Below are positions 54,284 to 63,156 of a DNA stretch of 64,000 nt, one piece after another. The DNA is taken from positions 124,001-188,000 of the forward strand of contig NZ_RXOL01000003.1 in assembly GCF_004004515.1 (NCBI RefSeq), read 5' to 3'. Within the stretch, counting starts at the first letter, position 1. Every line of letters starts with the position of its first letter. This DNA is from Croceicoccus ponticola (lineage in GTDB: Bacteria > Pseudomonadota > Alphaproteobacteria > Sphingomonadales > Sphingomonadaceae). The notes beneath the pieces were generated by a model, which was not told the DNA's origin, ran no database searches, and was given only the letters and a program-made list of their open reading frames with translations. The translations under genes and the position numbers were made by a program.

Positions 54284-54958
54284 ATGAAATTGATCATCGG
54301 CAACCGCAACTATTCCAGCTGGTCGCTGCGCGGCTGGCTTGCGGCCAAGCAATCGGGCCTGTCGTTCGAAGAAATCACCGTCAACATCAGCGGCGAAGAG
54401 TGGGAAAACACCAAGCGCGAATGGGACGATGTCCAGCCCTCGTCGGGCAAAGTGCCGATCCTCTGGGACGGCGACGTGGTGATCTGGGACAGCCTCGCCA
54501 TCATGGAGCATCTCGCTGACAAGATCGGGGGCGAAAACGGGCGCAACCGGTTCTGGCCAAAAGACCCCGTTGCGCGCGGGCTGTGCCGTTCCATGGTCGC
54601 GGAAATGCACTCCAGCTACATGCACCTGCGGCGCGAAATGCCGATGAACGTGCGCCGCCGGATCGAAGGGCACGCCCTGACCGACGACGCCAAGGCCAAC
54701 GTGATTCGCGTGCTGAGCCTGTGGGCCGAAGCGCGCAGCCGATTCGGACGCGGCGGGCCGTACCTGTTCGGCACTTATTGCGCGGCCGACATTTTCTATG
54801 CCCCCGTCGTCAGCCGTTTCATCACATATGGCATCGGCGTTCCCGGCTTTGCCCAGGCCTATATGGAAGCGATGTGGGAACACCCGTGGATGCAGCAGTG
54901 GATCGAAGGGGCCGACAACGAAGACTGGACCATCGAGGCGTTCGAGGTCGAAGCCTGA
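54284..54958 (+). CDS. Glutathione S-transferase family protein
   Basis: A 224-aa protein: N-terminal thioredoxin fold with GNRNYSSWSLRGWLA and the SGKVPILWDGDVVIWDS loop (Pro-Ile-Leu, then the Asp-Ser that holds glutathione), followed by an all-helical C-domain. It fits the group of proteobacterial GSTs with unknown substrates. The catalytic Ser/Tyr is likely within NYSSWS. Confidence 0.9.
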   Translation: MKLIIGNRNYSSWSLRGWLAAKQSGLSFEEITVNISGEEWENTKREWDDVQPSSGKVPILWDGDVVIWDSLAIMEHLADKIGGENGRNRFWPKDPVARGLCRSMVAEMHSSYMHLRREMPMNVRRRIEGHALTDDAKANVIRVLSLWAEARSRFGRGGPYLFGTYCAADIFYAPVVSRFITYGIGVPGFAQAYMEAMWEHPWMQQWIEGADNEDWTIEAFEVEA

Positions 54959-55059
54959 ATTTCGAGTCCCGAACCCCACGTGCCCGTGGTCGACGCAAGC
55001 TATGAAAACACGGTCGAATCAAGATAGAGGCTGTGCCACAATTCGCCTCATATAAGCTG

Positions 55060-55085
55060 ATGTTATGCGGATTTCGCCATAACAT
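55060..55085. promoter_or_regulatory. Palindromic operator-like site upstream of a small lipoprotein
   Basis: ATGTTATG-N10-CATAACAT, with perfect 8-bp arms, in an AT-rich stretch of the 254-base gap before the lipoprotein gene. The rest of the gap contains no gene that I can support. Confidence 0.35.
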
Positions 55086-55212
55086 GCTGTAAACACAGTA
55101 TTTTAAAATTAGTCCAAAATGTGGCAAGAATATGGACACTGCAGTGCAGCGTCGTGTATATCGTCGTTGCCGCACTCATTGTGAGAATCGCGGCATCAGG
55201 GAAAAAATTACC

Positions 55213-55446
55213 ATGAAGAAGGCTGCTTTCATTCTTCTCGCTTCCGCCACCGCCCTCGCCCTCGCAGGCTGCAGCCAGGAAGCTGCCGAGCCCGCTCCCG
55301 AGGCGACTGAAGCTCCCGCCATGGAAGCTCCGGTTGAGCCGGTCGTCGAAGCGACCGACGCTGCCGTCGACGCTTCGGTTGAAGCAACGGTTGATGCCGC
55401 TGCGACCCCGGCCGTTGAAGCGACCGCGACTGCCGCCGCCGAGTAA
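55213..55446 (+). CDS. 77-aa Ala/Glu/Val-rich lipoprotein
   Basis: MKKAAFILLASATALALAGC is a complete lipoprotein signal with the lipobox LAGC. The mature part is almost wholly Ala, Glu, Val, Pro, Asp and Thr in loose repeats (EAT, VEAT, DAAV) and should be disordered. ATG 55213 is chosen at the signal start. A strong terminator follows. It ends in TAA. Confidence 0.75.
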   Translation: MKKAAFILLASATALALAGCSQEAAEPAPEATEAPAMEAPVEPVVEATDAAVDASVEATVDAAATPAVEATATAAAE

Positions 55447-55467
55447 TCTCGCGACGCAGAATTTGGC

Positions 55468-55502
55468 AAAGGCCTCGTTCCCATCCGGGAGCGGGGCCTT
55501 TT
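55468..55502 (+). terminator. Intrinsic terminator after the 77-aa lipoprotein gene
   Basis: AAAGGCCTCGTTCCC pairs with GGGAGCGGGGCCTTT (two wobble pairs) around ATCC, followed by T residues. Confidence 0.8.
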
Positions 55503-55682
55503 CCTTTGGTGGCCGTCAATTTGATCGAAATGCTTCAGACCGGCCCGCCACAATTGACCCTCCTCCGGCTTCTTGTTCGCATATGCAGCAATTTCCTTTC
55601 ATCGCGCCGCATTGCAGCGTAGGATAGGCGACTGGCGCCGGTCCCGAATGCCCCCGGCCGCGCAGTCATGAGGGAAATTGAG

Positions 55683-56336
55683 ATGCCGACAATCGCGATC
55701 GTCAGCCAGAAGGGCGGCTCGGGCAAAACCACGCTCGCACTTCATCTCGCCACTGCAGGAGCATACGCGGGCAAGAAAACCGTCGTCGTCGACACCGATC
55801 CACAAGCGACCGCCGCGGCCTGGGCCGACTGGCGCGGCGATTTCCTGCCCGAAGTCATCACCGCACCTCCCGCCCGGTTGGCCCGCACGGTCGAAAAGCA
55901 GATAAAGGCCGGCGTCGAGCTTGTCGTCATCGACACCCCGCCCCACGCCGACGCCTCTGCCCGTGAAGCGATCAAGGCCGCCGACCTTGTCATCGTGCCA
56001 AGCCGCCCGCGCGCATTCGATCTCCATGCGCTGGAAGCCACGGCTGAAATGCTCGGCTTCGTGGGCAAAGAAGGCCATGTCCTGATGAACGGCGTCCCCG
56101 CCCGCGCCACGCGGATGCTGGACGATGCGCGGGCGAAGGCCGAAGGACTGGGACTGAAAATCTGCCCCGTCATGTTCGGCGAACGCGCCGCATTTCACCA
56201 TTCGTCCGGCGACGGCGAAGTCGCATCGGAACTTGATCCCGAAAGCAAGGCCGCGATGGAAGTCGACGAATTGTGGATCTGGGTTTGCGGCCAGACCGGC
56301 ATGACACCCGGCACGGCGGCAAACGCCGACACATAA
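55683..56336 (+). CDS. Orphan ParA/MinD-type ATPase
   Basis: A 217-aa Walker-type ATPase: SQKGGSGKTTLALHLA (deviant Walker A), VVDTDPQATAAAW, VVIDTPPHAD and a C-terminal signature region. No ParB, CTP-switch protein or parS-like repeat is adjacent, so it probably positions another cargo rather than segregating a plasmid. ATG 55683 is used; an in-frame ATG lies five codons upstream. It ends in TAA. Confidence 0.88.
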   Translation: MPTIAIVSQKGGSGKTTLALHLATAGAYAGKKTVVVDTDPQATAAAWADWRGDFLPEVITAPPARLARTVEKQIKAGVELVVIDTPPHADASAREAIKAADLVIVPSRPRAFDLHALEATAEMLGFVGKEGHVLMNGVPARATRMLDDARAKAEGLGLKICPVMFGERAAFHHSSGDGEVASELDPESKAAMEVDELWIWVCGQTGMTPGTAANADT

Positions 56337-56425
56337 ATTTGCCTGCGCGCGTCCTGACAATTTCTTGGGCCGGCGGGAATTTCGGTGTTACGCCCTCGCG
56401 CGGTCGCGCGTTGGGGAGAACCGGA

Positions 56426-56836
56426 ATGAAGAAATTAGCATTGCTAGCGGCTTTCACTCTTGCCGCATGTTCGGGGGGCGAAGAAGCGCCCGCGCCCGCT
56501 CCTGAAGAAACCGCGACCACGGCGCCTGCAACAACTGCTGCCGTGGCGGCCATCGATGGCGGTTCGTCTGCCGGAACGTTCGAAGTGACATCGGCCGACG
56601 GTTCGACCAAGCTGACGCAGGTCCTTGCCGAAGACGGCACGCTGACGTCCACCGACGCCGAGGGCAAGGTCGTCACCGGCACGTGGACTCTCGACAAACC
56701 AGCGCATTATTGCTCGAAGCAGAGCGATGAGTCCGAGATGACCTGTTACACCGAGACTCTCGCCGAGGATGGCAAGTGGACCGCTACCAACGACGCCGAT
56801 CCTGCCGATGTGTGGACTGTCGTGCGCGTCAAGTAG
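56426..56836 (+). CDS. 136-aa lipoprotein of unknown function
   Basis: MKKLALLAAFTLAACSGG is a lipoprotein signal with lipobox LAAC. After an Ala/Pro/Thr linker, a beta-rich domain (about 45-136) contains two Cys (near 94 and 105) likely in a disulfide. The lipoprotein at 55213 shares only the general layout. GGAGA precedes the ATG. Confidence 0.75.
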   Translation: MKKLALLAAFTLAACSGGEEAPAPAPEETATTAPATTAAVAAIDGGSSAGTFEVTSADGSTKLTQVLAEDGTLTSTDAEGKVVTGTWTLDKPAHYCSKQSDESEMTCYTETLAEDGKWTATNDADPADVWTVVRVK

Positions 56837-56851
56837 GTCTCCGATATCGGG

Positions 56852-56888
56852 CAAGAGAACGTCACCGCGCCGTGCGGGCGTTCTCTTG
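56852..56888. terminator. Bidirectional terminator between lipoprotein and thrS
   Basis: Perfect arms CAAGAGAACG (56852-56861) and CGTTCTCTTG (56879-56888). The T-rich side is short on each strand. Confidence 0.6.
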
Positions 56889-56899
56889 TCACCGATCGT

Positions 56900-58912
56900 T
56901 CAGCGCAAATCAGGCGCCGCCGCCTCCGCCCGCAGCATAGCAATGGCATCATCCAGCGTCATGACCTGCTGCTGCTGTTCGCCCAGTGTGCGGATCGCGA
57001 CGGTGCCTTCGTCCGCCTCCCGCTTGCCGACGACAAGCAGGTGCGGGACTTTCGCGTGGGAATGTTCGCGCACCTTGTAGTTGATCTTCTCGTTCCGAAG
57101 ATCGCTTTCCACCCGGATGCCCGCGGCCTTCAGCTTGGCCACTGCCTCTGTCGCGTAATCGTCGGCGTCGGACACGATGGTCGCCACAACGGCCTGAACC
57201 GGGGCGAGCCAGACCGGCAGGCGCCCTGCGAAATGTTCGATCAGGATACCGATGAAGCGTTCGTATGACCCAAAGATCGCCCGGTGCAGCATGACCGGGC
57301 GATGCTTGTCGCCGTCTTCGCCAACGTAAGTCGCATCGAGCCGTTCCGGAAGAACGCGGTCCGACTGGATCGTGCCGACCTGCCACGTCCTGCCGATCGC
57401 GTCGGTCAAGTGCCATTCCAGCTTCGGCGCATAGAACGCGCCCTCGCCCGGCAGTTCCTCCCAACCGAATTCCTCGGTTGCAAGGCCGGCTTCGACAACT
57501 GCGTTGCGCAGTTCGTTTTCGGCCTTGTCCCAATCGGCATCGCTGCCGAAACGCTGATCGGGGCGCAGGGCAAGCTTGATCGAATAAGTGAAGCCGAAGT
57601 GCTTGTAGACCCGATCCGCCAATTCGCAGAACGCGCGCACCTCGGCGACGATCTGGTCTTCGCGGCAGAAGATGTGCGCGTCGTCCTGCGTGAACTGGCG
57701 CACGCGCATCAGCCCGTGCAGCGCACCGTGCGGTTCGTTGCGGTGGCAACAGCCGTTTTCATAGATGCGCAAGGGCAGGTCGCGGTATGACTTGATGCCC
57801 TGACGGAAAATCAGGACATGCGCAGGGCAGTTCATCGGTTTGAGCGCCATCCAGTCGGCTTCGCCGCTGATGACCGGGCCCTCGTCTTCGGTGTTCGGCA
57901 CTTCGTCGGGGATGACGAACATATTTTCGCGGTACTTGCCCCAGTGGCCGGACTGTTCCCACTGACGCGCGTCCATGACTTGTGGAGTCTTGACCTCGCG
58001 GTAACCCGCACCGTCGATGGCGCGGCGCATGTATGCTTCCAGCTCGCGCCAGATGACATAGCCGTGCGGGTGCCAGAAAACGCTGCCGTGCGCTTCTTCC
58101 TGAAGGTGGAACAGGTCCATCTCGCGGCCCAGCTTGCGGTGATCGCGCTTGGCTGCTTCTTCCAGCCGCGTCAGGTGCGCCGTAAGCTGCTTCTTGTTCA
58201 GCCAGCCGGTGCCGTAAATGCGGGTCAGCTGCGCATTGTTCTGATCGCCGCGCCAATAGGCTCCGGCGACGCGCATCAGCTTGAACGCCTGCGGGTCCAG
58301 CTTGCCGGTCGAAGGCAGGTGCGGCCCGCGACACATGTCGAGCCAGGCACCGTCCTCGTTGGGCTTGCCCGACCAATAGACGGTCAGTTCCTCGCCTTCG
58401 GGCAGTCCGGCGGCCCATTCGGCCTTGAAGGTTTCGCCGTCGGCAGTCCACTTGTCGATCAATTGCTGGCGGGACCATACTTCGCGGGTGAGCGGTTTGT
58501 CCGCCGCGATGATCTCGCGCATCTTGTCCTCGATCGCGGGAAGATCATCCATGCTGAACGATTCGCGCGTGGCCGGGGCCATGACGTCGTAATAGAACCC
58601 GTCGTCGGTCGACGGTCCAAAAGTGATCTGCGTGCCGGGCCACAATGCCTGAACCGCTTCGGCCAGAACGTGGGCGTAATCGTGCCGGGCCAATTCCAGC
58701 GCCTCATCCTCGTCGCGCGCGGTAACCAGCGCGAGCTGTGCGTCCCCGGTGAACGGGCGCGACAGGTCCACGAGTTCGCCATCGACCCTTGCGGCCAGCG
58801 CCGCCTTGGCAAGGCCGGGGCCGATCGCGGCGGCGACATCGGCGGGCGTGGAGCCGGCTTCCATTTCGCGCACCGAACCGTCGGGCAGGCTGATCTTCAG
58901 GAGTTGCGTCAT
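56900..58912 (-). CDS. thrS: Threonyl-tRNA synthetase
   Basis: A 670-aa class II synthetase: TGS domain (1-65), editing domain with [11 protein letters not shown] near 75-100, catalytic core with [11 protein letters not shown] (zinc Cys), [23 protein letters not shown] (motif 2, in part) and the C-terminal anticodon-binding domain. ATG 58912 ([12 protein letters not shown]) is chosen; the frame is open 26 codons more without family likeness. Confidence 0.97.
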   Translation of the reverse strand: MTQLLKISLPDGSVREMEAGSTPADVAAAIGPGLAKAALAARVDGELVDLSRPFTGDAQLALVTARDEDEALELARHDYAHVLAEAVQALWPGTQITFGPSTDDGFYYDVMAPATRESFSMDDLPAIEDKMREIIAADKPLTREVWSRQQLIDKWTADGETFKAEWAAGLPEGEELTVYWSGKPNEDGAWLDMCRGPHLPSTGKLDPQAFKLMRVAGAYWRGDQNNAQLTRIYGTGWLNKKQLTAHLTRLEEAAKRDHRKLGREMDLFHLQEEAHGSVFWHPHGYVIWRELEAYMRRAIDGAGYREVKTPQVMDARQWEQSGHWGKYRENMFVIPDEVPNTEDEGPVISGEADWMALKPMNCPAHVLIFRQGIKSYRDLPLRIYENGCCHRNEPHGALHGLMRVRQFTQDDAHIFCREDQIVAEVRAFCELADRVYKHFGFTYSIKLALRPDQRFGSDADWDKAENELRNAVVEAGLATEEFGWEELPGEGAFYAPKLEWHLTDAIGRTWQVGTIQSDRVLPERLDATYVGEDGDKHRPVMLHRAIFGSYERFIGILIEHFAGRLPVWLAPVQAVVATIVSDADDYATEAVAKLKAAGIRVESDLRNEKINYKVREHSHAKVPHLLVVGKREADEGTVAIRTLGEQQQQVMTLDDAIAMLRAEAAAPDLR

Positions 58913-59053
58913 CGTCTCTCGTCTCGAACCGTGGTGACGCGGGCCATGGCACATGGCGGCACGCGCGCAAAGGGGCCTGTGGGTTCCCACGGTGCTGGAG
59001 TCAGATCCCTCCGCTTGCTGCGCTTCGAAACCGAAACGACAAGGTCACGCGAC

Positions 59054-59106
59054 GTAATGTCAATTAAGCTTGACTAACGCAGCGCGTTATGTCAATTACG
59101 CTTTAC
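59054..59106 (+). promoter_or_regulatory. Two tandem operator-like repeats before the HTH operon
   Basis: Two 21-base copies, 18 of 21 identical, at 59054-59074 and 59086-59106, 32 bases apart (about three helical turns). Each contains a dyad: TGTCAA-N6-TTGACT in the first and TGTCAA-N6-TTTACA in the second. They probably bind the HTH protein encoded at the end of the operon. A TTGACT (59070-59075) could be the -35 box. Confidence 0.5.
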
Positions 59107-59129
59107 ATCAGATCAAGGAGGCTTGACCA

Positions 59130-59288
59130 ATGATCAAGAAGTTCACCATCATCTGGGCCGCTGCCGTCATCGGCATCGCGCTGCTCGACATCCTGACCGT
59201 ACTACCGTCGGGGTCGACCAATGCTGCCGTGCTCACCTTCCCCGCGCTGGCGCTGGCGAACGGCAATTGCTTGCGGAGGTCGGCATGA
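59130..59288 (+). CDS. 52-aa small membrane protein, first gene of the HTH operon
   Basis: MIKKFTIIWAAAVIGIALLD starts a single hydrophobic segment (residues 5-24); a second, weaker one follows near 32-45. An excellent AAGGAGG stands nine bases before the ATG, and the stop overlaps the next start as ATGA. Function unknown. Confidence 0.65.
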   Translation: MIKKFTIIWAAAVIGIALLDILTVLPSGSTNAAVLTFPALALANGNCLRRSA

Positions 59289-59893
59289 CGGGTACAAAAT
59301 TCGGGTTGGCCGGTCGCCGGGCGTGGATCTGGGCCATCGCCTTTACCGGCGGCGCACTTCTGATCGCATGGGCCGAGCAGGCGGGGGTCATTGCGCCGCC
59401 ATGGAACTGGCTGGCAATCTTCGTCGTCGCGCTCACCATCATTCCCTTGGCCCGCGCGACCAGCAACCGGCAGCGCGCCTGTGGTTCGCTGTCCCCTGCG
59501 ATGCAGCGGTACAACAATCGCACGCTGGCTTGGGCGCTTGCCTATGTTGCGGGCGTCGCCATCGCGGTGATCGCGCGCGACAGGCTGGAACCGGAAGGGC
59601 CGCTGCTCTGGGCCATCGCCATCCTGCCTGCCCTGCCGATCCTCTACATGATCTGGACGATGGGGCGTTATCTGGTCGAGGAAACCGACGAGTATCAGAA
59701 GATGCGCCAAGTCCAGGCCGCGCTGGCGGGGCTCGGCGTATTGCTGGCGGTGGCGACCTTTGTGGGTTTTCTCCAGACGTTCGCCAACATCCCTGCCACC
59801 GCTGCATGGTGGGCGGTTCCGGTCTGGGCCATCGGCATGGGGCTGTACCAGCTTTTCCGCGCGCTGACCGAACGGGCGGAGGTGGAGCGATGA
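59285..59893 (+). CDS. Membrane protein paired with an HTH regulator
   Basis: A 202-aa protein with about six hydrophobic segments and a polar loop RQRACGSLSPAMQRYNNRTLAW. I recall similar membrane proteins next to short XRE-type regulators in proteobacteria, but no biochemical role is known to me. Start and stop overlap both neighbours as ATGA, so the three genes form one coupled unit. Confidence 0.75.
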   Translation: MTGTKFGLAGRRAWIWAIAFTGGALLIAWAEQAGVIAPPWNWLAIFVVALTIIPLARATSNRQRACGSLSPAMQRYNNRTLAWALAYVAGVAIAVIARDRLEPEGPLLWAIAILPALPILYMIWTMGRYLVEETDEYQKMRQVQAALAGLGVLLAVATFVGFLQTFANIPATAAWWAVPVWAIGMGLYQLFRALTERAEVER

Positions 59894-60081
59894 AGAACCG
59901 GCTCAAGGTCCTGCGCGCCGAACGCGATTGGAGCCAACAGGCGCTGGCCGATCTGCTGGAGGTTTCGCGGCAGAGCGTAAACGCCATCGAAACAGGCAAG
60001 TACGATCCCTCGCTCCCCCTCGCCTTTCGCATCGCCGACCTGTTCGCCTTGCCGATCGAGGAAATCTTCATCCGCAACTGA
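59890..60081 (+). CDS. XRE-family transcriptional regulator (YozG-like)
   Basis: A 63-aa stand-alone helix-turn-helix protein, MKNRLKVLRAERDWSQQAL, with DLLEVSRQSVNAIETGKYDPSLPLA, quoted in part, as the DNA-binding helices. No effector domain. It probably represses its own operon through the repeats at 59054-59106. Confidence 0.9.
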   Translation: MKNRLKVLRAERDWSQQALADLLEVSRQSVNAIETGKYDPSLPLAFRIADLFALPIEEIFIRN

Positions 60082-60163
60082 CATCCGGCGACCCCACCTT
60101 GACTTCCCGCACGCCGCCGGGGAGTCTGGCGGCGGGGTCTAAATTTCGGGGGTCGCCAGTATC

Positions 60164-61261
60164 ATGGACGAAAACACGCTGCGGTCGGAGGCTAATTCCG
60201 CCTTTGGCTTTTATGGCACTTGGCGCGAATTCGCACCGATCGCCTTTACCAACCTGCTGCTCATCATCGTGACGCTGGGCATCTATCGATTCTGGGCCAA
60301 GGCGCGCGAACGGCAGTACCTGTGGAGCCGGACGCGGTTCATCGACGAACGACTGGAATGGACCGGGACAGGCTTGGAACTGTTGATCGGCGCCCTGCTG
60401 GTGGTCGCGCTTTTCGTCATACCCTATGTTGTCGCCACGCAAATCGGTCAGGCGATGATCCTGCGCGGCGACAGTGTCGCGGGGGCGATCCTGTTCATCG
60501 CGCCTCTGCTGGCCATATTCTATTTGATGGGCGTGGCCCGATTCCGCGCGATCCGATATCGCCTTGGCCGCACCAACTGGCGCGGCATTCGCGGCGGCAG
60601 CGACGAACGCGGTTTTCGTTATGGCCTGTCGTCAATGTGGAAGACGATCGCGGGCTACCTGCCGTTCGGCCTCGCCATCCCGTGGTCGATGGTCAGCCTG
60701 TGGAACGAACGCTGGAACGCGATGAGCTTCGGCCCGATGCCGTTCCGTTCAACATCCTCCCCAGGGCCGCTGATGAAACGGTTCCTGCTGTTCTACCTCG
60801 CTCCCTTTCTGGCCGTGGCTGCCGCTGCTGCCGCGCTGCTGGCGATGGGACTTGGCATCGGGCTTGACGGTGACTTCGAACCCAAGCAAGCGCCAATCGG
60901 TTTTTTCATGGCGATCTTCGCCGCCGTTTTCCTGTTTTATTTCGTGCTCGGCTTTGTCTGGCTGGCCTATTTTGCAAAATTCTTTCGCACCGTCGTGGGC
61001 GGCATGACGCTGGGCGAGCTGGAATTCGAATTCGATGCCAAGACGTGGGACTGGATCAAGCTGGGGTTGGGCGACGTCGCCTTGCTCGTGGTGACGCTGG
61101 GCCTCGGCTTCGTCTTCCTTGGCTATCGCCACTGGAAATTCTTCGTCTCGCACATGCAGGCTTTTGGCGAGATCAACGTCGATGCCCTGACGCAATCGAC
61201 CACCCGTCGCGACCGCCATGGCGAAGGGCTGCTCGACGCGTTCGACATGGGTGCGATCTGA
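60164..61261 (+). CDS. DUF898 (YjgN) membrane protein
   Basis: A 365-aa protein with about eight hydrophobic segments. [16 protein letters not shown] and [21 protein letters not shown], in part, are the repeated YjgN signature; a second copy is [21 protein letters not shown]. Its function is unknown. It is followed by an M48 peptidase gene, a pairing I recall from other proteobacteria. Confidence 0.88.
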   Translation: MDENTLRSEANSAFGFYGTWREFAPIAFTNLLLIIVTLGIYRFWAKARERQYLWSRTRFIDERLEWTGTGLELLIGALLVVALFVIPYVVATQIGQAMILRGDSVAGAILFIAPLLAIFYLMGVARFRAIRYRLGRTNWRGIRGGSDERGFRYGLSSMWKTIAGYLPFGLAIPWSMVSLWNERWNAMSFGPMPFRSTSSPGPLMKRFLLFYLAPFLAVAAAAAALLAMGLGIGLDGDFEPKQAPIGFFMAIFAAVFLFYFVLGFVWLAYFAKFFRTVVGGMTLGELEFEFDAKTWDWIKLGLGDVALLVVTLGLGFVFLGYRHWKFFVSHMQAFGEINVDALTQSTTRRDRHGEGLLDAFDMGAI

Positions 61262-61289
61262 TGAGCAGGCATCGACGGATGCGGACGCG

Positions 61290-62357
61290 ATGACCGGGGC
61301 CGAAGTCGCCGCGTTCTGGTATGATGGCCAAACCGCGCGGCGGCACGCAGGGGTCGTGCAATGGCGCGGCGGCGATGACCTGATCCTGCGCGGCGCGGAT
61401 GGCGGCGACATGGCTGTCGCCATCGACGACCTGACTTACGTCGAACGCGGCGTGCTCGACGGCGCTTACTCGCGCCGGGCCGACGATGGCTTCCGCCTCG
61501 TCTTTACAGGGGCGGTTCCCGAAGAACTGGCCGCGCGCCTTCCGGGCGGGCAGAAATTCGGCAAGTGGATCGACCGGCTTGGCCTGCCCAAGGCGGCCGC
61601 CCTGTTCGCCGGAATCAGCGCCGTTCTGCTTGCCATCGTGCTGACCGCGCCGACATGGCTTGGCCCGCGCGTGCCGCAAAGCTGGGAGCGCAGGATCGGC
61701 GATGCGATGATCGGCGATCTCGGCAACCGGTTGTGCCATACGCCCGAAAGCGACGCGGCGATGGCGAAACTGGTCCAACAGCTCGATCCCGGCCGGCCCA
61801 TAACGCGCGTCGGTATTGCCAATCTCGACATGGTCAACGCCGTAGCGCTTCCCGGCGGGCAAGTGCTGGTCTTCGACGGATTGATCCAGGAAGCGGAAAA
61901 TCCCGATGAACTGGCAGGGGTGATCGGCCACGAAATCGGCCACGTGCGCGAACGCCACGTGATGCAGGCGATGTTGCGCCAGTTTGGCCTGTCCGTGCTT
62001 TTGGGCGGGCTGAATTCCGATATCGGAACCGGCGTGTTCGGCATCGCGGCGATGAGCTATTCGCGAGAGGCGGAGCGCGAGGCCGACATCTATTCGCGCG
62101 AACAACTCGCGCGATCCGACATTTCGCCCGCGGGCACGGCGGATTTCTTCGAATATCTGAAGGACGAATCCGGCGAAACCCCCGACTGGGCCAGCTGGAT
62201 CGCCAGCCACCCCATGCCCGAAGAGCGAGAAGACGCCTTTCGCGACGCGGTGAAGAAGAACCACGCCTATAAACCCGCGCTGACCGGTGCCGAGTTCGCG
62301 GCGATCCGCGACGCATGCACCAACGACAAGGACGTGGAGGAGTTCGACTTCTTCTGA
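61290..62357 (+). CDS. M48-family metallopeptidase with membrane anchor
   Basis: A 355-aa zinc peptidase. An N-terminal soluble domain (1-100) precedes one membrane segment (near 110-130), then the catalytic domain with [13 protein letters not shown] (HEXXH) and the third ligand Glu in [11 protein letters not shown], as in HtpX/Oma1/BepA relatives. ATG 61290 is used; GTG 61251 would add 13 residues and overlap DUF898. A ten-codon mini-ORF (61261-61293) bridges the two genes. Confidence 0.9.
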   Translation: MTGAEVAAFWYDGQTARRHAGVVQWRGGDDLILRGADGGDMAVAIDDLTYVERGVLDGAYSRRADDGFRLVFTGAVPEELAARLPGGQKFGKWIDRLGLPKAAALFAGISAVLLAIVLTAPTWLGPRVPQSWERRIGDAMIGDLGNRLCHTPESDAAMAKLVQQLDPGRPITRVGIANLDMVNAVALPGGQVLVFDGLIQEAENPDELAGVIGHEIGHVRERHVMQAMLRQFGLSVLLGGLNSDIGTGVFGIAAMSYSREAEREADIYSREQLARSDISPAGTADFFEYLKDESGETPDWASWIASHPMPEEREDAFRDAVKKNHAYKPALTGAEFAAIRDACTNDKDVEEFDFF

Positions 62358-62379
62358 AGCGACACTACATAGGGCGGCG

Positions 62380-63156
62380 ATGACCGTTCCCTACCTTCCC
62401 CCCATTCAACATTTCACCACCGATAACGGCCTGTCGGTCGCCTATCGCCATGCCGCTGGCAGCGCGCCGACGATCGTCTTCCTGCCCGGCTACATGTCCG
62501 ACATGGAAGGCGGCAAGGCGGTGGCCGTGATGGCCGACGCCATGGCGCGCGGTCAGGCGTGCCTGCTGCTCGATTATTCGGGATGCGGGAATAGCGGGGG
62601 CGATTTTGCCGACGGCACCCTGTCACGCTGGCGGGACGAGGTCGTGGCGCTCATCGCCCATGTCGGCGCCGGCCTTGCCGACGTGCCGGTCGTGCTGGCG
62701 GGCTCCTCGATGGGTGGATGGCTGATGTTGTTGGTCGCTGAAAAGCTGGTCGCGATGGCCGGGCCGGATGCGGTGCGCGCGCTGGTCGGCATCGCGCCCG
62801 CGCCCGATTTCGTCGCCTGGGGCTATTCCGACGAACAGAAAGCGACACTGGAAGGCGGGGAAATCTGGCTGGAGGACAATAGCTACGGTCCTGAACCCAC
62901 GCCCTATCACCCCGCATTTTATCGCGACGCACAGACCCATTTGCGGCTCGACACCGGGATCGGACTGTCGTGCCCTGTCCGCATCCTTCAGGGACAGCGC
63001 GATCCCGACGTGCCGTGGCAAACCGCTTTGCGGCTGGCCGAGGCGCTGGTCGCCGACGATGTGTGCATCCACCTGATCAAGGACGGTGACCACCGACTTT
63101 CCCGCGACGCGGATATCGCGCTGCTTCTTTCCACCGTGCGCGAGGTTTCGGCATGA
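62380..63156 (+). CDS. Alpha/beta hydrolase (ABHD10-like)
   Basis: A 258-aa serine hydrolase with the nucleophile elbow LAGSSMGGW near 107, oxyanion region FLPGYMSDMEGGKA, and Asp in GQRDPDVPW and His in DGDHRLS completing the triad. It resembles bacterial relatives of ABHD10, a depalmitoylase; the substrate is unknown. The stop overlaps the next gene as ATGA. Confidence 0.88.
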   Translation: MTVPYLPPIQHFTTDNGLSVAYRHAAGSAPTIVFLPGYMSDMEGGKAVAVMADAMARGQACLLLDYSGCGNSGGDFADGTLSRWRDEVVALIAHVGAGLADVPVVLAGSSMGGWLMLLVAEKLVAMAGPDAVRALVGIAPAPDFVAWGYSDEQKATLEGGEIWLEDNSYGPEPTPYHPAFYRDAQTHLRLDTGIGLSCPVRILQGQRDPDVPWQTALRLAEALVADDVCIHLIKDGDHRLSRDADIALLLSTVREVSA

